Positions 22,321 to 34,925 of a stretch of 64,000 nucleotides of DNA are shown piece after piece. Source of the DNA: Myoxocephalus aenaeus. Lineage: Eukaryota; Chordata; Actinopteri; Perciformes; Cottidae. The stretch's first letter is position 1. Each line of letters opens with the position of its first letter. The position numbers and the translations under genes are program-made. Where the stretch lies: contig JBAMJR010000068.1 in the NCBI GenBank assembly GCA_038501785.1, positions 702,501-766,500 of the forward strand. The letters run 5' to 3'. Under the pieces are notes generated by a model, which had not been told where the DNA came from, searched no databases, and saw only the letters and a program-made list of their open reading frames with translations.

Positions 22321-24849
22321 GGCGTCTCGTGGCTCTGCAGAGACAGGAACTCACCGACATCATTTTGCTCTCTTCTGAACTAGGAATTGAGGAGCGCGAT
22401 CACACGCCTGGCGTCGCTCCTCGGTGTTAATCCTGCAACTCGCACCCCTCACGATGTCACACCACTTCCAGGCAATTAGCGAGTGCACCGTGCCGGCTTT
22501 GGCTTCTTGCCACACGCAGACGCTTCAACATGTGAGTTGCATTGTGTTTCAAAACAGCATCTTAGGTGGGATGTTCAGCGTGAGGAATCATTTGAGTCAC
22601 GCTGCTGGAGAGGACACATGCGGTCCTGGAGCTCATTCATCAGCATGCACGGAGCTGGATTGTCCAACCGACAGACGGAAGTCTATTTGATATGAAAAAG
22701 GATGAAACGTTGTTGGTGATGTTGGAGTAACATGTATGAACGCTAGCTGGAATGTAACGACACAATCAAACTATGAAAGCAACAGAAACCGTGAACACAA
22801 AGCAATACAATCAGTTAAGCAGGACTTGAAGGCTAAGTAGCTGCATGTGGAATTACAGCGTTTAGTACGAAGCCAGCGTTCATAACGCAACAAACTAATG
22901 GATAAATATCCGTAGCCTGTCGGCATTGTAGTTAAATATTATGTTTAACTTCCTGAGACATGAGAGCACAGTTTATCCTCGCTGGCAGATAAGTAGGCAG
23001 CCCGTCATATTACAGCCACAGATACCTTTTTTATTATCAGAATTTTTTGATCAGAGCTGTCGGGATGGAAAGATAATTTCAGGTTTGTGATGCGCATACC
23101 TTTTGGTCGCTGAAGGTTGTTGATGGCAGACTGTAGTTTATTTTGCTGTGGCAATAATTGTGCAATATTTAGAGTGTAGCTTGTTGTTTTGTATCCTTTA
23201 ATTGGGTTTGTCTTTGAGGTAAGCGCCGCTAGATCTCCATCGGTCCAAACACACCGAGGCTCCACACCTGTACCTTCATGCTAACGGCACACTAATTAAC
23301 CCACGGGAATATAAACGAAGAAAACCCCCAAATCACCCGTATTGGCTCCAACAGTGAGCCAGCTGAGTTCATCATGGAACATACATATTCATTTCACTGT
23401 CAGCTTGTTTGCATTGATCAATAATCAAATGACAAAAAGTGCAGCTTTCATAAATATGATTTGCTCATTTGTCACCTTCACATTATGCTGCCTATCATCC
23501 CATTTAAAAAATGTTTCCCATTGAATATGCACGGGCTACTTTTTACACAAATATAAACATCACTTGAAACGTACTTTAGATTTCCCTAAAACAAGACCAT
23601 CTGTGGAAATTAAGATAACACATGATTTAAGAGAATGTTTATTAAACGCTAATTCATTTCTGCTACCTTCACTTGCTTTTAAAAAGAAATATTGCCAATT
23701 TCTAGATATGCAATGGCACGGTGTAATCTTACTCTTGGTGATAGCAGCTCCTCATTACTTTTTGTATTTTTTATTATTGGGATCATTTTCCGGGCGTACA
23801 TACGTTTGTATAAGGCGTATGTATATGTTCTATTGTCACGTTCCAAACATTAATAGAGTTTTATTTTGAAAGGTGAAAGGTTACCAAATGTCCGGTGCCT
23901 TGTTTTTTAATTCAGCACGATCAAATCAGATGATAAGACAAAGTCAGAAAACCAATCCACACTGCTGTGAGCAGCGCTGAGAAAACCCCACACACTTCAG
24001 GGTGTTCCCCATTTATAAAATGTGAATGTTTATTAAATGTCGACAAGAACATTAAAACACAGTATCAAGATTCAGCAAAACAATCTATAGTACGTCACCA
24101 AAAAGAAAAGAAGCAGAAAAACGGAGTTAGTTCTGCGCTGGGACCGAAAGGAAAGGGAGGAACCGAGGGACGGGAGAGGAGAGTGGTGCAGAAATAAATA
24201 AATAAATAAGCAGAGCAATAAAGAGGAGAGGGGGATGTAGGAGCTATGGAGTGACGGGGGGTTGGCAGCAGAGGCTAAGGCAATTAAAGGAGGAACAGAG
24301 TAAGAGAAATAGAAGGTTTGGGGACCTGGGGGATCGATCCGGGTGCTGATGCGCCGTAATGAGCGGGATAACCGGGAATGATCAGAGCCTCTGAGTTCAC
24401 TCTGGTATCATCTCTTCCCTTGGAGACTTAAGCAAGAGAGAGAGAGAGAGAGAGAGACTACAAAAGCATCCACTCAACATAAACACAGACGGGCGCCATG
24501 GCAAATAATACGTTTACATTGAAATAACAAGGGAGCATCAACAAATACAGTGAAGCACAACGTCGTGTCGAAGGGGTGACTGAAGACTTTCTCGGGGGGG
24601 AGAGGGTTTGAGAGCGCAATTCAACACGGTACCAGAGGGGGCGGTGTCCACTCTTATGGGTTCACGATCACAATAAGTAATAGTTCATTATAATGATGTC
24701 AATCTCTCTGGTATCAACACAAATAGCAAGGTTTTACAAGAAGCGTCACGTTACTCCAAAACTCCACAGAGAGATGCACTCGGCTCATGCACACCGGAGC
24801 GTGTGCATATATGTGTACACACACACACACACAGGGACACATTTACACA

Positions 24850-24890
<41 letters not shown>

Positions 24891-27278
24891 TTGCATACGT
24901 TCACACACAGCTCCTTTCACCTTGAGTGACCTCATACATGTCCCTCTGACATTATCAAACCTCAATACCGTAATAATCGCACACCTGCAAGTATTTGCAA
25001 CATGCGCCTGTGCTTTTTGACGTTGAAGAGAGGTGGCAGCGGTCCACCGAGACATGTAGCCGTGTGCACACACACACACACACACAACACACACACACAC
25101 ACACACAACACACACATACGCAGCAATGGGAGCTCCTTCCGAGCGCCGGGTGATGACAGACAGACTCGCAGCTGTTCCGGCGTCAGGGGTATTCTGTGCC
25201 GCGTTTGCTCGGCAACTCACTGTCAGCCGGGGCGGCGCCCTTTCAGCAACACGTTGAAAAATTGTCTCCCAGCGCGACTGGAATTCACGGAGCCGAGATA
25301 GTCAGAAAGGTCCCCATATGTCCGAGCGGAGGCAGCCGATGTGCCGAGGGGAGGTTTCAGATCCGTCTCACGGTGCGCCGCCGTAAAAAGATTTGTTTTT
25401 TTGTGCGGGCGTGTGCTTAAGGGATAACCGCCATCCTCCTCTTCACCTGTGTTCCTTCTGTTGTTCAGGTAGACAAAAGGAGGGCGGGTTCACTTTATAA
25501 TTTTTTTTTTTCTTCAACCGAGGGAGTTTTGTGAAGTCCATGTGCTTGAGTATTCTTTGTGTTTTAGCATAGTAAGAAAACAGCTTCACATGCTCTAAAA
25601 GTCATACACACTGTACAATAAAATCTACAGATATATATTTTTTTAAAGCTTTTTAGTACATCCAAATAAACTTGATGAAGGAAAAAAAATTGATTCACCG
25701 ACTTCAAAAAATAATTATTAAGAGAGACGGAAAATCAGGAATGCACTGTTTTTGCCCACAGTTTGCCTTTGTGCTTTTTTCCTCATCACATTTTTTTGAA
25801 TCTTTTTTTTAAATCTTTTTGCTTTCGGCAATTTTGTTTTTGCCATAAACACGTTGTAGAATTCATACTCAGAAGAAGAAAACAAAACAGTGGTTGGAGA
25901 GCGTCAAATCTTATTTTACAGCAACTTTCTCCCCCTTTGCGTGACAAGAGAAACTGTGTCACGCAAATAAAACCCACAAGAATCACCCGGGATGGAGAAA
26001 GAAAAGAGAGGAAACCAAAGAGGTGAGAATGGGGGGGGGGGGGGGGGGGGGTCCTCCACAGGTCCACGAAAATAAGGGGGCAAATATGATTTTTTGATTC
26101 CTCTTTCATTCTGTGATCCCATTGGTCTCCTTCAATGTCCTCCCCTTCCTACAACACATATGTGCATCCCAGTTGCTGTTATTTCATGTAACTACTGCGT
26201 CTAAATGCAGAGTGAAGGTGTGCCAGCCCGCATCACGGTTAGTCTGTCTGTGCTAAACATTGTAGTCAGTCGGGACGCTCTACTGAACTCATGGCAGGAA
26301 ATTGATAATGTTAGAGAACTCTGTCTGTCTCTCTCTCGTCGAAGACACACACACACACACACACACGCAGACACACACACACGCACAGAGTGCTGGGTTA
26401 CCATCTGTGGATGCTGCATCAGTTGGCCAGTACTCAGCTGGCAGGCAGATCAGACAAAGTGCCCAATATGCTTCCTAATGGCCCAAGTCAGATGAATGAG
26501 ATCCTCTGCTTTCTCTTTCTTTTTCTCATTTTTTTCTTTTTCATCCTTTCTGCACCTCGTCTTCTTCCACTTCCTCACTCCCCTCTGATTCCCTCCTCCC
26601 TCTCCTATTTCCTTCGACTAATTCAACTCTTGTCAGATTGTTTCCTGGTTCCCGCCGTCTCTGTCGCACACTAACTATCTGGACTTCCTTGCAGAGGGGG
26701 AAATAGGAAGATTTGTGTCTCCTTTTTTGTCTATTTTGTTAAACGGGGGTTTGTTTCTACTACACTCGGAGCAACCCTCTCCACTCACAGATTATACAGC
26801 AATGGGCAATGAGACTGAACCGCGATCGAAGTGCCGTGGCAGCACAGATGGGAGGTCAGAGTTACATGTCAGGAGCGAACTACTGGTGTGTGGTCCTGCA
26901 GGCGATGCTTGGACCGCCATGTCAGACGGGAGTAAAGCTAGCGCAGTGGACTGTGGCCTCACGGCTCTGGTACGCTGCCTTCGTGAACTGAATGATGAAA
27001 AAAATATGCGTGATGCTTACATTTTATAACAAAGGGACCAGGGGATAAGGCTAATGGTAGCCGGCGCGACACAAGCAGCTGAGTGATGGAGGAAGAGGAG
27101 CAAAAAAGGGAGCGAGACATCAGGAGGCAAACAGCAGAAGCAACTAAACTCAAAGGAGGTATGTTTTAGTGGATAAACAATATCAAGACAAGTAACTCCG
27201 CCTGGCTGTCAGAAAAATTGTGGTTTTGTAATGAAAAAAACTTGTATCTCCTTTTTTTTCTTCTCCTTTTTGTCTTTC
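21658..27278. other. Non-coding DNA on the 3' side of the fibcd1-like gene
   Basis: Rich in simple repeats: (AC)24 at 22271-22318, (AG)n at 24435-24458, (AC)n at 24817-24833, (CT)n(CA)n at 24850-24889, (AC)n at 25067-25117, a 21-G run at 26031-26051 and (AC)n at 26344-26387. A short imperfect hairpin (CATAATAACCT, loop TGC) sits at 21926-21950. The part next to 27279 may be fibcd1 3' UTR, but I could not fix a poly(A) site; a minus-strand AATAAA lies at about 24029-24034, over 3 kb from the stop codon. Confidence 0.55.
22271..22318. repeat. (AC)24 microsatellite
   Basis: An uninterrupted AC run of 48 bp. Confidence 0.98.
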
Positions 27279-27544
27279 TCATTTGTTCTCCTGGTCGCGG
27301 GTGGGCCGTATTTTCATCTCGGAGAACTTGAGGGAGTACTGCCAGCCGGTCCAGGAGGACCACTCGATGCCGTCGGCGTAGGAGGTGTGCTGGCCGCGCA
27401 GGTACTGGCCGTTGAGGTTGCAGGTGTGGCAGTTGCGGTACCACCAGGCGCCGTGGTAGAAGGAGGCGCAGTTGTTCTCCGAGTGGTCGTTGTCCCGGTC
27501 TTTGGTGGTGAACTTCATCCCGTTGTGCTTCAGCAGAGAGTCAC
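27279..27544 (-). CDS. fibcd1: fibcd1-like, last coding exon (C-terminal FReD)
   Basis: FIBCD1 is a homotetrameric type II membrane receptor whose extracellular fibrinogen-related domain binds acetylated ligands such as chitin in a calcium-dependent way. This exon gives the last 87 residues plus TGA (27281-27279). It starts with two bases (GT) that complete a glycine codon after a CAG acceptor (phase 1). The calcium-site motif DRDNDH, the cysteine pair ENNC...RNC, the aromatic stretch GAWWY, the NLNGQYLRG loop, and the ending SLKFSEMKIRP are all visible and fit FIBCD1 better than ficolins, angiopoietins, tenascins or MFAP4, as I recall those families. The tail TRDQENK is a few residues longer than the human end I remember. 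RNCHTCNL has cysteine where FReD proteins usually have serine, giving an odd third cysteine in this exon. Confidence 0.93.
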
Positions 27545-30282
27545 CTGGTGGGCGGGAAAAGATGTAATGAGTCAGTACATGTATGAAGAAAATAGGATAA
27601 AGATGGAGGCTTGTGTATGAATGCTACAAGCACTCATGAAAAAAGCGAGGAGGTGGCACAGATTTTGCACTTGAAATGTATATTGGCCTGAAATCAATAA
27701 TGTCTTTCACCGACACATTCTTGGCTCTGCAACCAGTAATTAGATAAATCCACTTCAAAAATAGTATAGGACATTTCAATTAATCATTTCTATAAACAGA
27801 GGGCGATGATATAATAAAAAATGAGGCTATCTAAAGCAGGAGGTCGGGCGGCTTTGTGGCACATTTATCAACGGTTCAGTGGTGACCTTTTTATCTTCCG
27901 CTCTTTAATGACACGTACCCAAGGACTTCATCGGGATGTCTGTCAGCTGACGGATAGAAATGTTGAAAGAGAGGAGAAACGACATAGTTCACGACGTCGG
28001 TATCGGTCTTTCTATGTTAATCTTTTCGGGTGCGGACATCTTGAAAAGCATGACTACCTGTGACATCGCGGAACTCTTTCCTACAACCTTTGATCGCCAC
28101 GTGAGACCAAGCCGAACCACCGAGGTGCCCCCTAATCGCCGTCTGCACGGGAAGTCTCATCCACACAATCCAAATTGCCGAGCTGAAAAGATCTACTCAC
28201 CATATAAAGATTTCTCGCTGGCAAATTCTCTAAATCGATAAGTGCTTCACAAGCCATCGCTTCTGAGAGGCTCACGAGTAAAATGAAAGCAACGCCCTCG
28301 CAGACACTGCGGTAGATCTAAAGTTCTCAAGCAAATGGATGTTCAAACAGCTCCTAATGCTCATTGAACTCCCCATACCTCCACTGCTCCCTCTGTCCTT
28401 TCCTTTCTCTCCAAAGCCGGCTTCACACTGTGACCAGAAGTGGATGGAAGGACAAAGCCGGCGAGCCCGAATGAAAGAAAGCTCGCCGGCAATCAGGTGA
28501 TGGCTAACGGCTCGTCGGGGCATCAAACAACCCTTAATTGCTCGGGATGTGGCCGCCCGGCTTCTTACCCTCTCACTCTGCCCCGTGCGCCGCCCTCCAT
28601 TTGGCATTGCCATGGTAACAAGTCGAGCCGGATAAGTAACCTGACAGCCGTGCCCGATATTAACGCCGTGTGTGCTGCAGCATTACAGTCGCACAGTCGA
28701 CAGTGAGAGAGGGAGCGACAATGGGTTGATGTCCAGGGGGTGCAGAAACAACAACAAAAACAACAAAAAGAGATGCACTTAAAGGCTCATTTGCAGCACA
28801 CTGGTTGTGACCTTGGTGGCTGGAGGGCCATTAAGATCCAGCTGCTCTCAGCACCCACATGAGCACCTGTCGGCTCGTCGGAAAGCAGCCGCAGCGGAGC
28901 GAACTACTACTAATAATAACAGCAGTCTGCCTGGAGGGAGGCCAAGGTGAGAGTGTGAGCATCCTGAGAGGGTTTGAGTGCCCTTAATTTGACTGGATTC
29001 AAATGTCCAACAGGCAGATGAGTTCAAGGTCAGGCCACGCTGAGGACAGCGGACCAGGGGCATTACAGGACTCTGTATCTGGGGGAAAAGCTGTGAGACA
29101 CTTTTTCTTTTCCCCTACTCTGTCGCCTAAATACCTGTATCCTCCTTTTTATTTACCTCTCTCCTCTTCCCCACCCTCCCTTCGTACCTCAATTCCAGTC
29201 CCTCCCTCCTCTCCACTTCTTTTTCTCGCTCCATCTCTCATATCTGTCCCCATTCTCTCTCTTTGTTCTCGCAGCAGCGCTCCCCAAAGGTTCTTTAAAT
29301 TGCTTCCTCATTTCAGCGGCTGGTTTTTGTTTACGCTGCAGGTCAAGCAGTGCAATTAATTGGCAGTAATTTAATCAAGGTGACAGGTAGCTGGCTTGGA
29401 TCTGATGGTCGGGGAGCAGAGACGCAGACACCGGCAGTCCCTCTTCCCCGTGCAGCTGCCTGCATGGCTTAACAAGTGGGCACATCCACTGCACTTTAAA
29501 AATAACATTATGACTTCCCGGCGAGGCCGCGTGCGCTGGAAGGTGACCGCAGGTTTCAGCCTATGTGTTTACAGTAAGGTCAATAGAAAGAAAAGCACAT
29601 TATTATAACTACACACTATTTAGCATTAGTAAAGCATGAATAAACACCTAATTCATCAATTATAAAGCATTGTTCCAACATGAACACTCATTAGTAACTC
29701 ATTGGTATGCAATTCATAAACAGTTATACATGTTTTATTCTTGATCAATAAGCTTGACTATTATAAATACTTTAAAAATGATGGATTCCCCATTTGTAAA
29801 GTAAGTATTAAGGACTTAAAGATGATTAATAAGATAATGTATTTAGTAAATGATAAAAAAAAAAAAGATTTATACATAACATATAACTACTGGTTAGTTA
29901 AGTATTAGTTAAGTATGTTCTGTGACCTCATCTAAAGTGAAGACTATCTGATTAACAAAGCATTTATAAGCGGTTTCTCAAAGCTAGCAGAAGTCTGTTA
30001 TCTTCTCAACAGAAAAGGGAAATAGACACAAAGTGATAAAGAACATTAATATAACGGTGACGCCTGTCAGTGGCCCAAGTGGTGAGCATGTTTAATAGTT
30101 TGTACGTACACATCATTGATTATTGATCTTGTCTGTCAGTATGCTAGCTTGCTAGTGTGTAGTCATGCTTTAATAATGCTAAATAGTGTGTAGTTCTTAT
30201 AAAGTGCTAAAGAAAACATACAATTACAATCAGACTACAAGCACAGGAAATCTTGCAAGCAAATTATGGCCCGCTTACACAC
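27545..30282 (-). other. fibcd1-like intron between the last two coding exons
   Basis: A phase-1 intron of 2738 bp with donor GTGTGTAAG at 30282 and a TTTTCCCGCCCACCAG acceptor next to 27545. The part up to 29593 holds no repeat or exon I recognise. An inverted-repeat element fills 29594-30208, close to the donor. Confidence 0.9.
29594..30208. mobile_element. 615-bp non-autonomous DNA element with long inverted ends
   Basis: A 32-bp inverted repeat (ACTACACACTATTTAGCATT... at 29608-29639, complement at 30163-30194) matches at 31 of 32 positions and continues outwards imperfectly as AGCACWTTAT. The interior is AT-rich with no open frame of note. Target duplications could not be fixed, and the family is unknown to me. 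It ends 74 bp from the splice donor of the neighbouring exon. Confidence 0.75.
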
Positions 30283-30462
30283 CTGCATTGCCAGAGTAGT
30301 CTCCCACAGTCAAAGGATATCCATCATCATCAGGGTCTACTGAGAAGAGGCCCACTCCAAAGGTTCCATACTGGGCGTAAGCGGTGCTATTTTCAAAGTC
30401 CTCCAGGTCGATACGCAGCTCATAGTTCCCCTGGATGGACAGGGCATGGATCTGCTTCAGCC
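30283..30462 (-). CDS. fibcd1: fibcd1-like, penultimate coding exon (central FReD)
   Basis: This 180-nt symmetric exon (phase 1 on both sides) encodes the centre of the FReD: LKQIHALSIQGNYELRIDL, then DFENSTAYAQYGTFGVG, then LFSVDPDDDGYPLTVGDYSG. The strand IDLEDFEN...A.Y..FGVG is a hallmark of fibrinogen-like domains, and FSVDPDDDGYPLTV is characteristic of FIBCD1. The upstream acceptor reads CCCCTGCAG and the downstream donor GTGTGTAAG; both joins keep the frame (G|GG leading in, G|GT leading out). ENST is a potential N-glycosylation sequon. Expected position in the protein is residues about 92-151 from the C-terminal end. Confidence 0.94.
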
Positions 30463-31761
30463 CTGCAGGGGAAAAGATTGAGAGACAGACCAAAACAATC
30501 CATTACAAAGTACTACCGTTGTTCTCAGCGAACGGCTTTGAAAGCCATCTCAGCAGCCTCTCAGCACCGTAAATGTTCTGGAAATAAGATGTAACGTGGT
30601 TTTTGGCCCATTTGGAGTCTTTCTTTTCCAAAACAAGATTAGAGTTTCTTTTCCAACGTGTCTGCTGCTCACAGAACGGTTCGACTCGAGGACGGAGAGA
30701 CCGGCTGAACCGCCGAAAACTACGTATGCGATGGTAAATGAAGTCGTGACACCCAACTCCTTCACATTACAACTCAACAGATGAATATTAGGACATTTGT
30801 ATCGACATTGCAACATGTCTAGTATATTCTACAGATGTATTTTCATCTCGATCTGGTGGGAATAACCTCATTCTCTCAGGACTGCCGGGTTAAAGCTCAT
30901 CATGGGCTGTGAAAGACTGTGAATGTGTCTGTAATTGCTCTGAACTCTCCATGAAATGGTGGAGCAAGACAATGCTTTAAATCTTATGTGTTGTTTAGTT
31001 AAAGTCCCAAATTCATGTTTTGACAATTTTTCTGACTATACATTTAAAAAAAAGAAGTATTTCTTCAACGAGGGAGCGCATTGTAGCTTCACAGACTTCT
31101 ATCCAGGAAGGTGAATTTGCTTTTTGAACCAACCGATTCGTATTCATTCAAATGAAAAGGTATTCATAATTCAAATGTAAAAACCAACGTCATCATCAAA
31201 GCCAGTCTCCGAACACTATATTACTAACTTACTATATCTTCAACGGAAATTCAACAGCGTCTGTGGCCTCTTGGTAATGAAACATGCAAAGTATTTTGTA
31301 GTCGAGTGTCGTCTGTGAATCCCGTTAGCTAGGCGCTTTAAATGGACTCCAGCTTCTTTACAGAGAACACACTGATGAGAGGTGAGTATTCCAGCTCTCA
31401 CTACAGAACTAATCATGCGATCATTTCAGTTCCCTTCAGCTCAGCTCGAAGAAATGAATAAATAAAAAGCTGAGCGCTCACGATGTGTGTACTTATTAAA
31501 GCAATGACTTGCAGGCCCATCAGGCTAATGTGAAGTACTGCAGGAGGAGACAGGAATTAGCAGGAATAGGTAAAGGTCTGATTGTGCTCAAGGGTTTCCT
31601 AGTTTTTAAGGCACTAATTTGCTTTCCATAAAAATAAATGAGTATACACATCCTCATTAACTTTTGATTGCAGATATATGATGAGGCATTAGGGCCGAGA
31701 TAATTCATGCCCATCATTCGCCATGAATGGAAGAAACACCCTTGAACTGATTTTCATATGA
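30463..31761. other. Intronic stretch without recognised features
   Basis: AT-rich DNA with only short open frames. No repeat or conserved motif was recognised. Confidence 0.5.
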
Positions 31762-32204
31762 CAAGGTTCATACACATTCTGACCAATGGATTTCATGACT
31801 TTTCCATGACTTTAAACCAAATTTCCATGACCAAACATTCAGTGAAATATGGGTATAAACATGAAAAAGTGAGTAAATGTAGTATTTAAACTACCAATGA
31901 GAATACAAAGCATACAGTAAACCTTAAATGACACAAATGAATGAGACAATATTAAAAGAATAAACATTTATATAGATGCCTGTATGTATGCCTGCTTATA
32001 TTTAGAGCATCTTTCTTTTAAAAGCATATTAATTATTTCAAACTCGGCGTAAATGAACGACATGAACACATGAATATAACACATTTACATGACTTTTCCA
32101 AAACTTTGGGGATTTTATTTTTTTCGAGGACTTTTCCAGGCCTGGAAATAACCATTTTAAAACTCCATGACTTTTCCAGGTTTTCCATGACCGTATGAAC
32201 CCTG
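31762..32204. mobile_element. hAT-like non-autonomous element, copy 1 (GGTTCATAC family)
   Basis: The right end reads, on the complement, CAGGGTTCATACGGTCATGG, and the left end CAAGGTTCATAC is its degraded partner. Near the termini the phrases CATGACTTTTCCATGACTTT and CATGACTTTTCCAGGTTTTC repeat. This is a repeat I know to be very common in fish genomes and class as hAT-like. No matching 8-bp duplication is visible. A second copy lies at 38779. Confidence 0.7.
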
Positions 32205-34456
32205 TATTAACATATATGTTATAACATTGTCCCTTGATCCTAAATTCATTTATTTTCGTTGCAGGAAAAGTAATGTTTTCATGAATCCTCGATTGTGGGT
32301 CTATGCTCTGAGTAAAATCCCTTCCGTAAACCAGAAGACACACATCTAGTTCACATCCACCCGTCTCAGCTATTTCTGATCCAAGTTTGCCAATCGCTTC
32401 ATCGGATGCCCCGAACGGATCTTTTTTAATTGTTGCTCAATCCTTTGGAGAGAACGTGTTCGACAGAAAAGTGCCCGGAGGAAAAAAAGTAGTTTCCATC
32501 CCTTCTTCCTCGCCCCCCTGCCGCTCTATGTTTCACCCCCGCTGCGTTGGACTGATGGTGCGTCCCAAGGCAAGTTTCACTCTTCCGAGTTGATCAAAGG
32601 CACAAGCGGGATGAGGTGTCGGGCGGAGAGGAGCGGGAGGAACTCAACCTGGGTGTCGTGAACACAGAGTTCCAGGCAGGAAGACAAACAAACGTGAACT
32701 CAGCCTCCAGACTCCGTTAAACAACCTTCCTCCTTGCTTGTAAATGAGTTTGCAGTGTTTATTTGGGAGACACAAAACAAAAAAAGAAGAAGCAATGCAC
32801 TGATGGAGGGGCTTCAAAGGCTTCATGGAGGACCGGCGGTTGGATTTAGAGCATGGAGAGGAAGCTATAGGCGGCAATTGCCGGCTTCAGGGTTGTTTGA
32901 CTGGCACTCCTCTGAAAGCAGCGATTTCATGAACCCGAAACACCGTCCTTTTTACATCCGACTGCAATCATCACCGTCACAAATGAAACTCCTTCTCCTT
33001 TTTTTTTCAAGCGCTTACGATCCTCGAAACTGACATCGCCTAATTTGAATTCCGCCGTCGTCGTCGAGAATTGCACTCTGCGAGCGCCTCGTCTGAAGTG
33101 GAGGGCTAATTTGATGACAAACACCGCTGAAAGAACCCCATTATTATTCAGAGACAGAAGCTTCGCCGTCTGGGCCCCGGCACTTAGTCTGGGTTTAATC
33201 TCGCCCAATGGGAGGTAGATCCCGCTCTTTTCATTTTCACAGCGGATCAGAAAAATTGGAGGCGGAGGATCAGTCATTCATACATTTGCGGGCAGTTAAC
33301 TTCACGCGCGTCAGCTTTCGCTTCGTTCTCACGCGAGCGTGTAAACACGTGAGACACGGACACGGACGGAAACGCATCGCAAGTCAACAAAGTTTTCACG
33401 CGCACTCGCAGAAACCCCAAAATGTGCTCATTGCAGAAATATGTTTTGTCACCCGGCCCCCTTTGAGAAAAAAAAGAATCAATCCATTCAAACACCGACA
33501 GGGAAAAGTACCCTGCAGTGATTTGACAAACTTCAAAAGAAAAGACTTAGGATGTTTTCTCTTTCAGGGAAAATAAAATAAAATACCAGCTGCAACACAA
33601 CTCTATTTAAAGACTTCCAACAGCTTCCAACTGTATTTACATAACTCTTATTCAGTCGCTAATTAAAGCCCCAGAGAATCTCAGCGAGACTCTAATTCGG
33701 AATAATTAAAGCGGAAGACAAGTGAAACAACAACGGAAACTTCTTTGGTTAAAATCTAAACGCTCAGGTGTAACTCCCTGTTAATTAAATGCTATTGTTA
33801 GGTTATTTAATATGGGTTTCTAATACAAGGGAGAGTTTTGAGGTGTTTTGCTTCAGAATTAAAATGCTGATTGCTCCGCTGGGGAGAGACTCCGCTCTCT
33901 TCTCGCCGATTTGCCGTTTATGGGAATTAACAGAGAGTCCAAAAACTTCTGTCCTCCTGCGCGCTCTAGGCGGGTAATTAGGCCGCGCCGCCTTTATTTC
34001 CTCTATTCTGACTGGTTTTACATCTCGGCCACATTAAGGCAGATCACTTTTAATTGTCGTTTGTTTTGATCGTACCGTCTACTTAGTCTTTAACTCTGCA
34101 GGACACATTCATAATAATGATAATAACACCATTACTAACATTAATGATGATCATATTGATATTATTATTTTGTACTATTATCAGTATTTGCTTTTCCCGT
34201 TTGGTGTTTGTGTGGATTGATACTTTTTCTCAGAGGGGCGGGACACAAAACAATATTTTAGCATTTATTGTTTCTCTGAATGCGTGTGGAAAAAGTGTAG
34301 CATTTTGCTAACGTTGGGGTCCGTTTCCTGCACATATAACACGGCCCAGAGTTTACAAGTGAGGCAGCGCTTGATAAATACATAAATAAATACTGCATTT
34401 AGCACGCTAACACAGAGGCGCTAACGGTGATAATGGTAAACGTTATCATCACCACC
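32205..34456. other. Intronic stretch, some GC-richer blocks
   Basis: Overlapping ORFs at 32387-33576 on both strands show no domain. TAATTA-type motifs cluster at about 33655-33720 (GCTAATTAAAGC, AATAATTAAAGC) and 33970-34060, which would suit homeodomain binding but is not specific evidence. Confidence 0.4.
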
Positions 34457-34925
34457 GTCTACGCCAGTGGTTCTCAAACTGTGGGGCGCGACCCTCTAGT
34501 GGGGCGCGGAGGTATTACAGGTGGGGCGCGGGGGGAGATGCAGATTCTTAAAAAAAAAGAAGCACTGGGGCTTCAGTGTCTTCCTCAAGGACACTTCAAC
34601 ATGCAAACTATGGGGAGGCCAGGGATCGAACTCGCTACCTTGTAGTAATTTTCTTTGCCAAATATTAGTCATTTTTTGCACAGATAGAACTTTATTTGCA
34701 TTGTTCTAACAAAGTGATTGCACATGTTAGTAGTTTTTGTCTGATGGAGCTATCTGGTTTACTTGAAAGGGATTTAAATTGTCTTTATTCTATTATTTGA
34801 AAAAGCACGGATGGAGGTGTCACAAAAAGTTGGACCATTTTGTTCCAATTTTGTTGGGGCCCGAACATTGTTCTACCTTCAAAGTGGGGCTCGACAGAAA
34901 AAGTTTGAGAACCACTGGTCTACGC
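34457..34925. mobile_element. hAT non-autonomous element with intact 8-bp TSD
   Basis: The element proper is 34465-34917. It starts CAGTGGTTCTCAAACTGTGG and ends in AGTTTGAGAACCACTG, a clear inverted repeat. Both sides carry the identical octamer GTCTACGC (34457-34464 and 34918-34925), the target-duplication length typical of hAT transposons. The interior has GGGGCGCG repeats and a SINE-like segment, but no transposase. Confidence 0.92.
34567..34642 (-). mobile_element. SINE-like fragment nested in the hAT element
   Basis: The plus strand reads TGTCTTCCTCAAGGACACTT and CAGGGATCGAACTC, the complement of a tRNA-type B box (GAGTTCGATCC). It matches the head of a widespread teleost tRNA-derived SINE in reverse orientation. 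Only a short piece is present. Confidence 0.5.

Noticed and set aside
26031..26051. Poly-G run as an assembly gap marker; the same thought for poly-C at 59745-59769
   Set aside because: Such runs occur in fish genomes, and the surrounding sequence is continuous. Their length may be imprecise, but nothing shows a gap.
27231..27620. 129-codon plus-strand frame rich in Val/Ala/Gly
   Set aside because: It is the antisense shadow of the fibcd1-like last exon.
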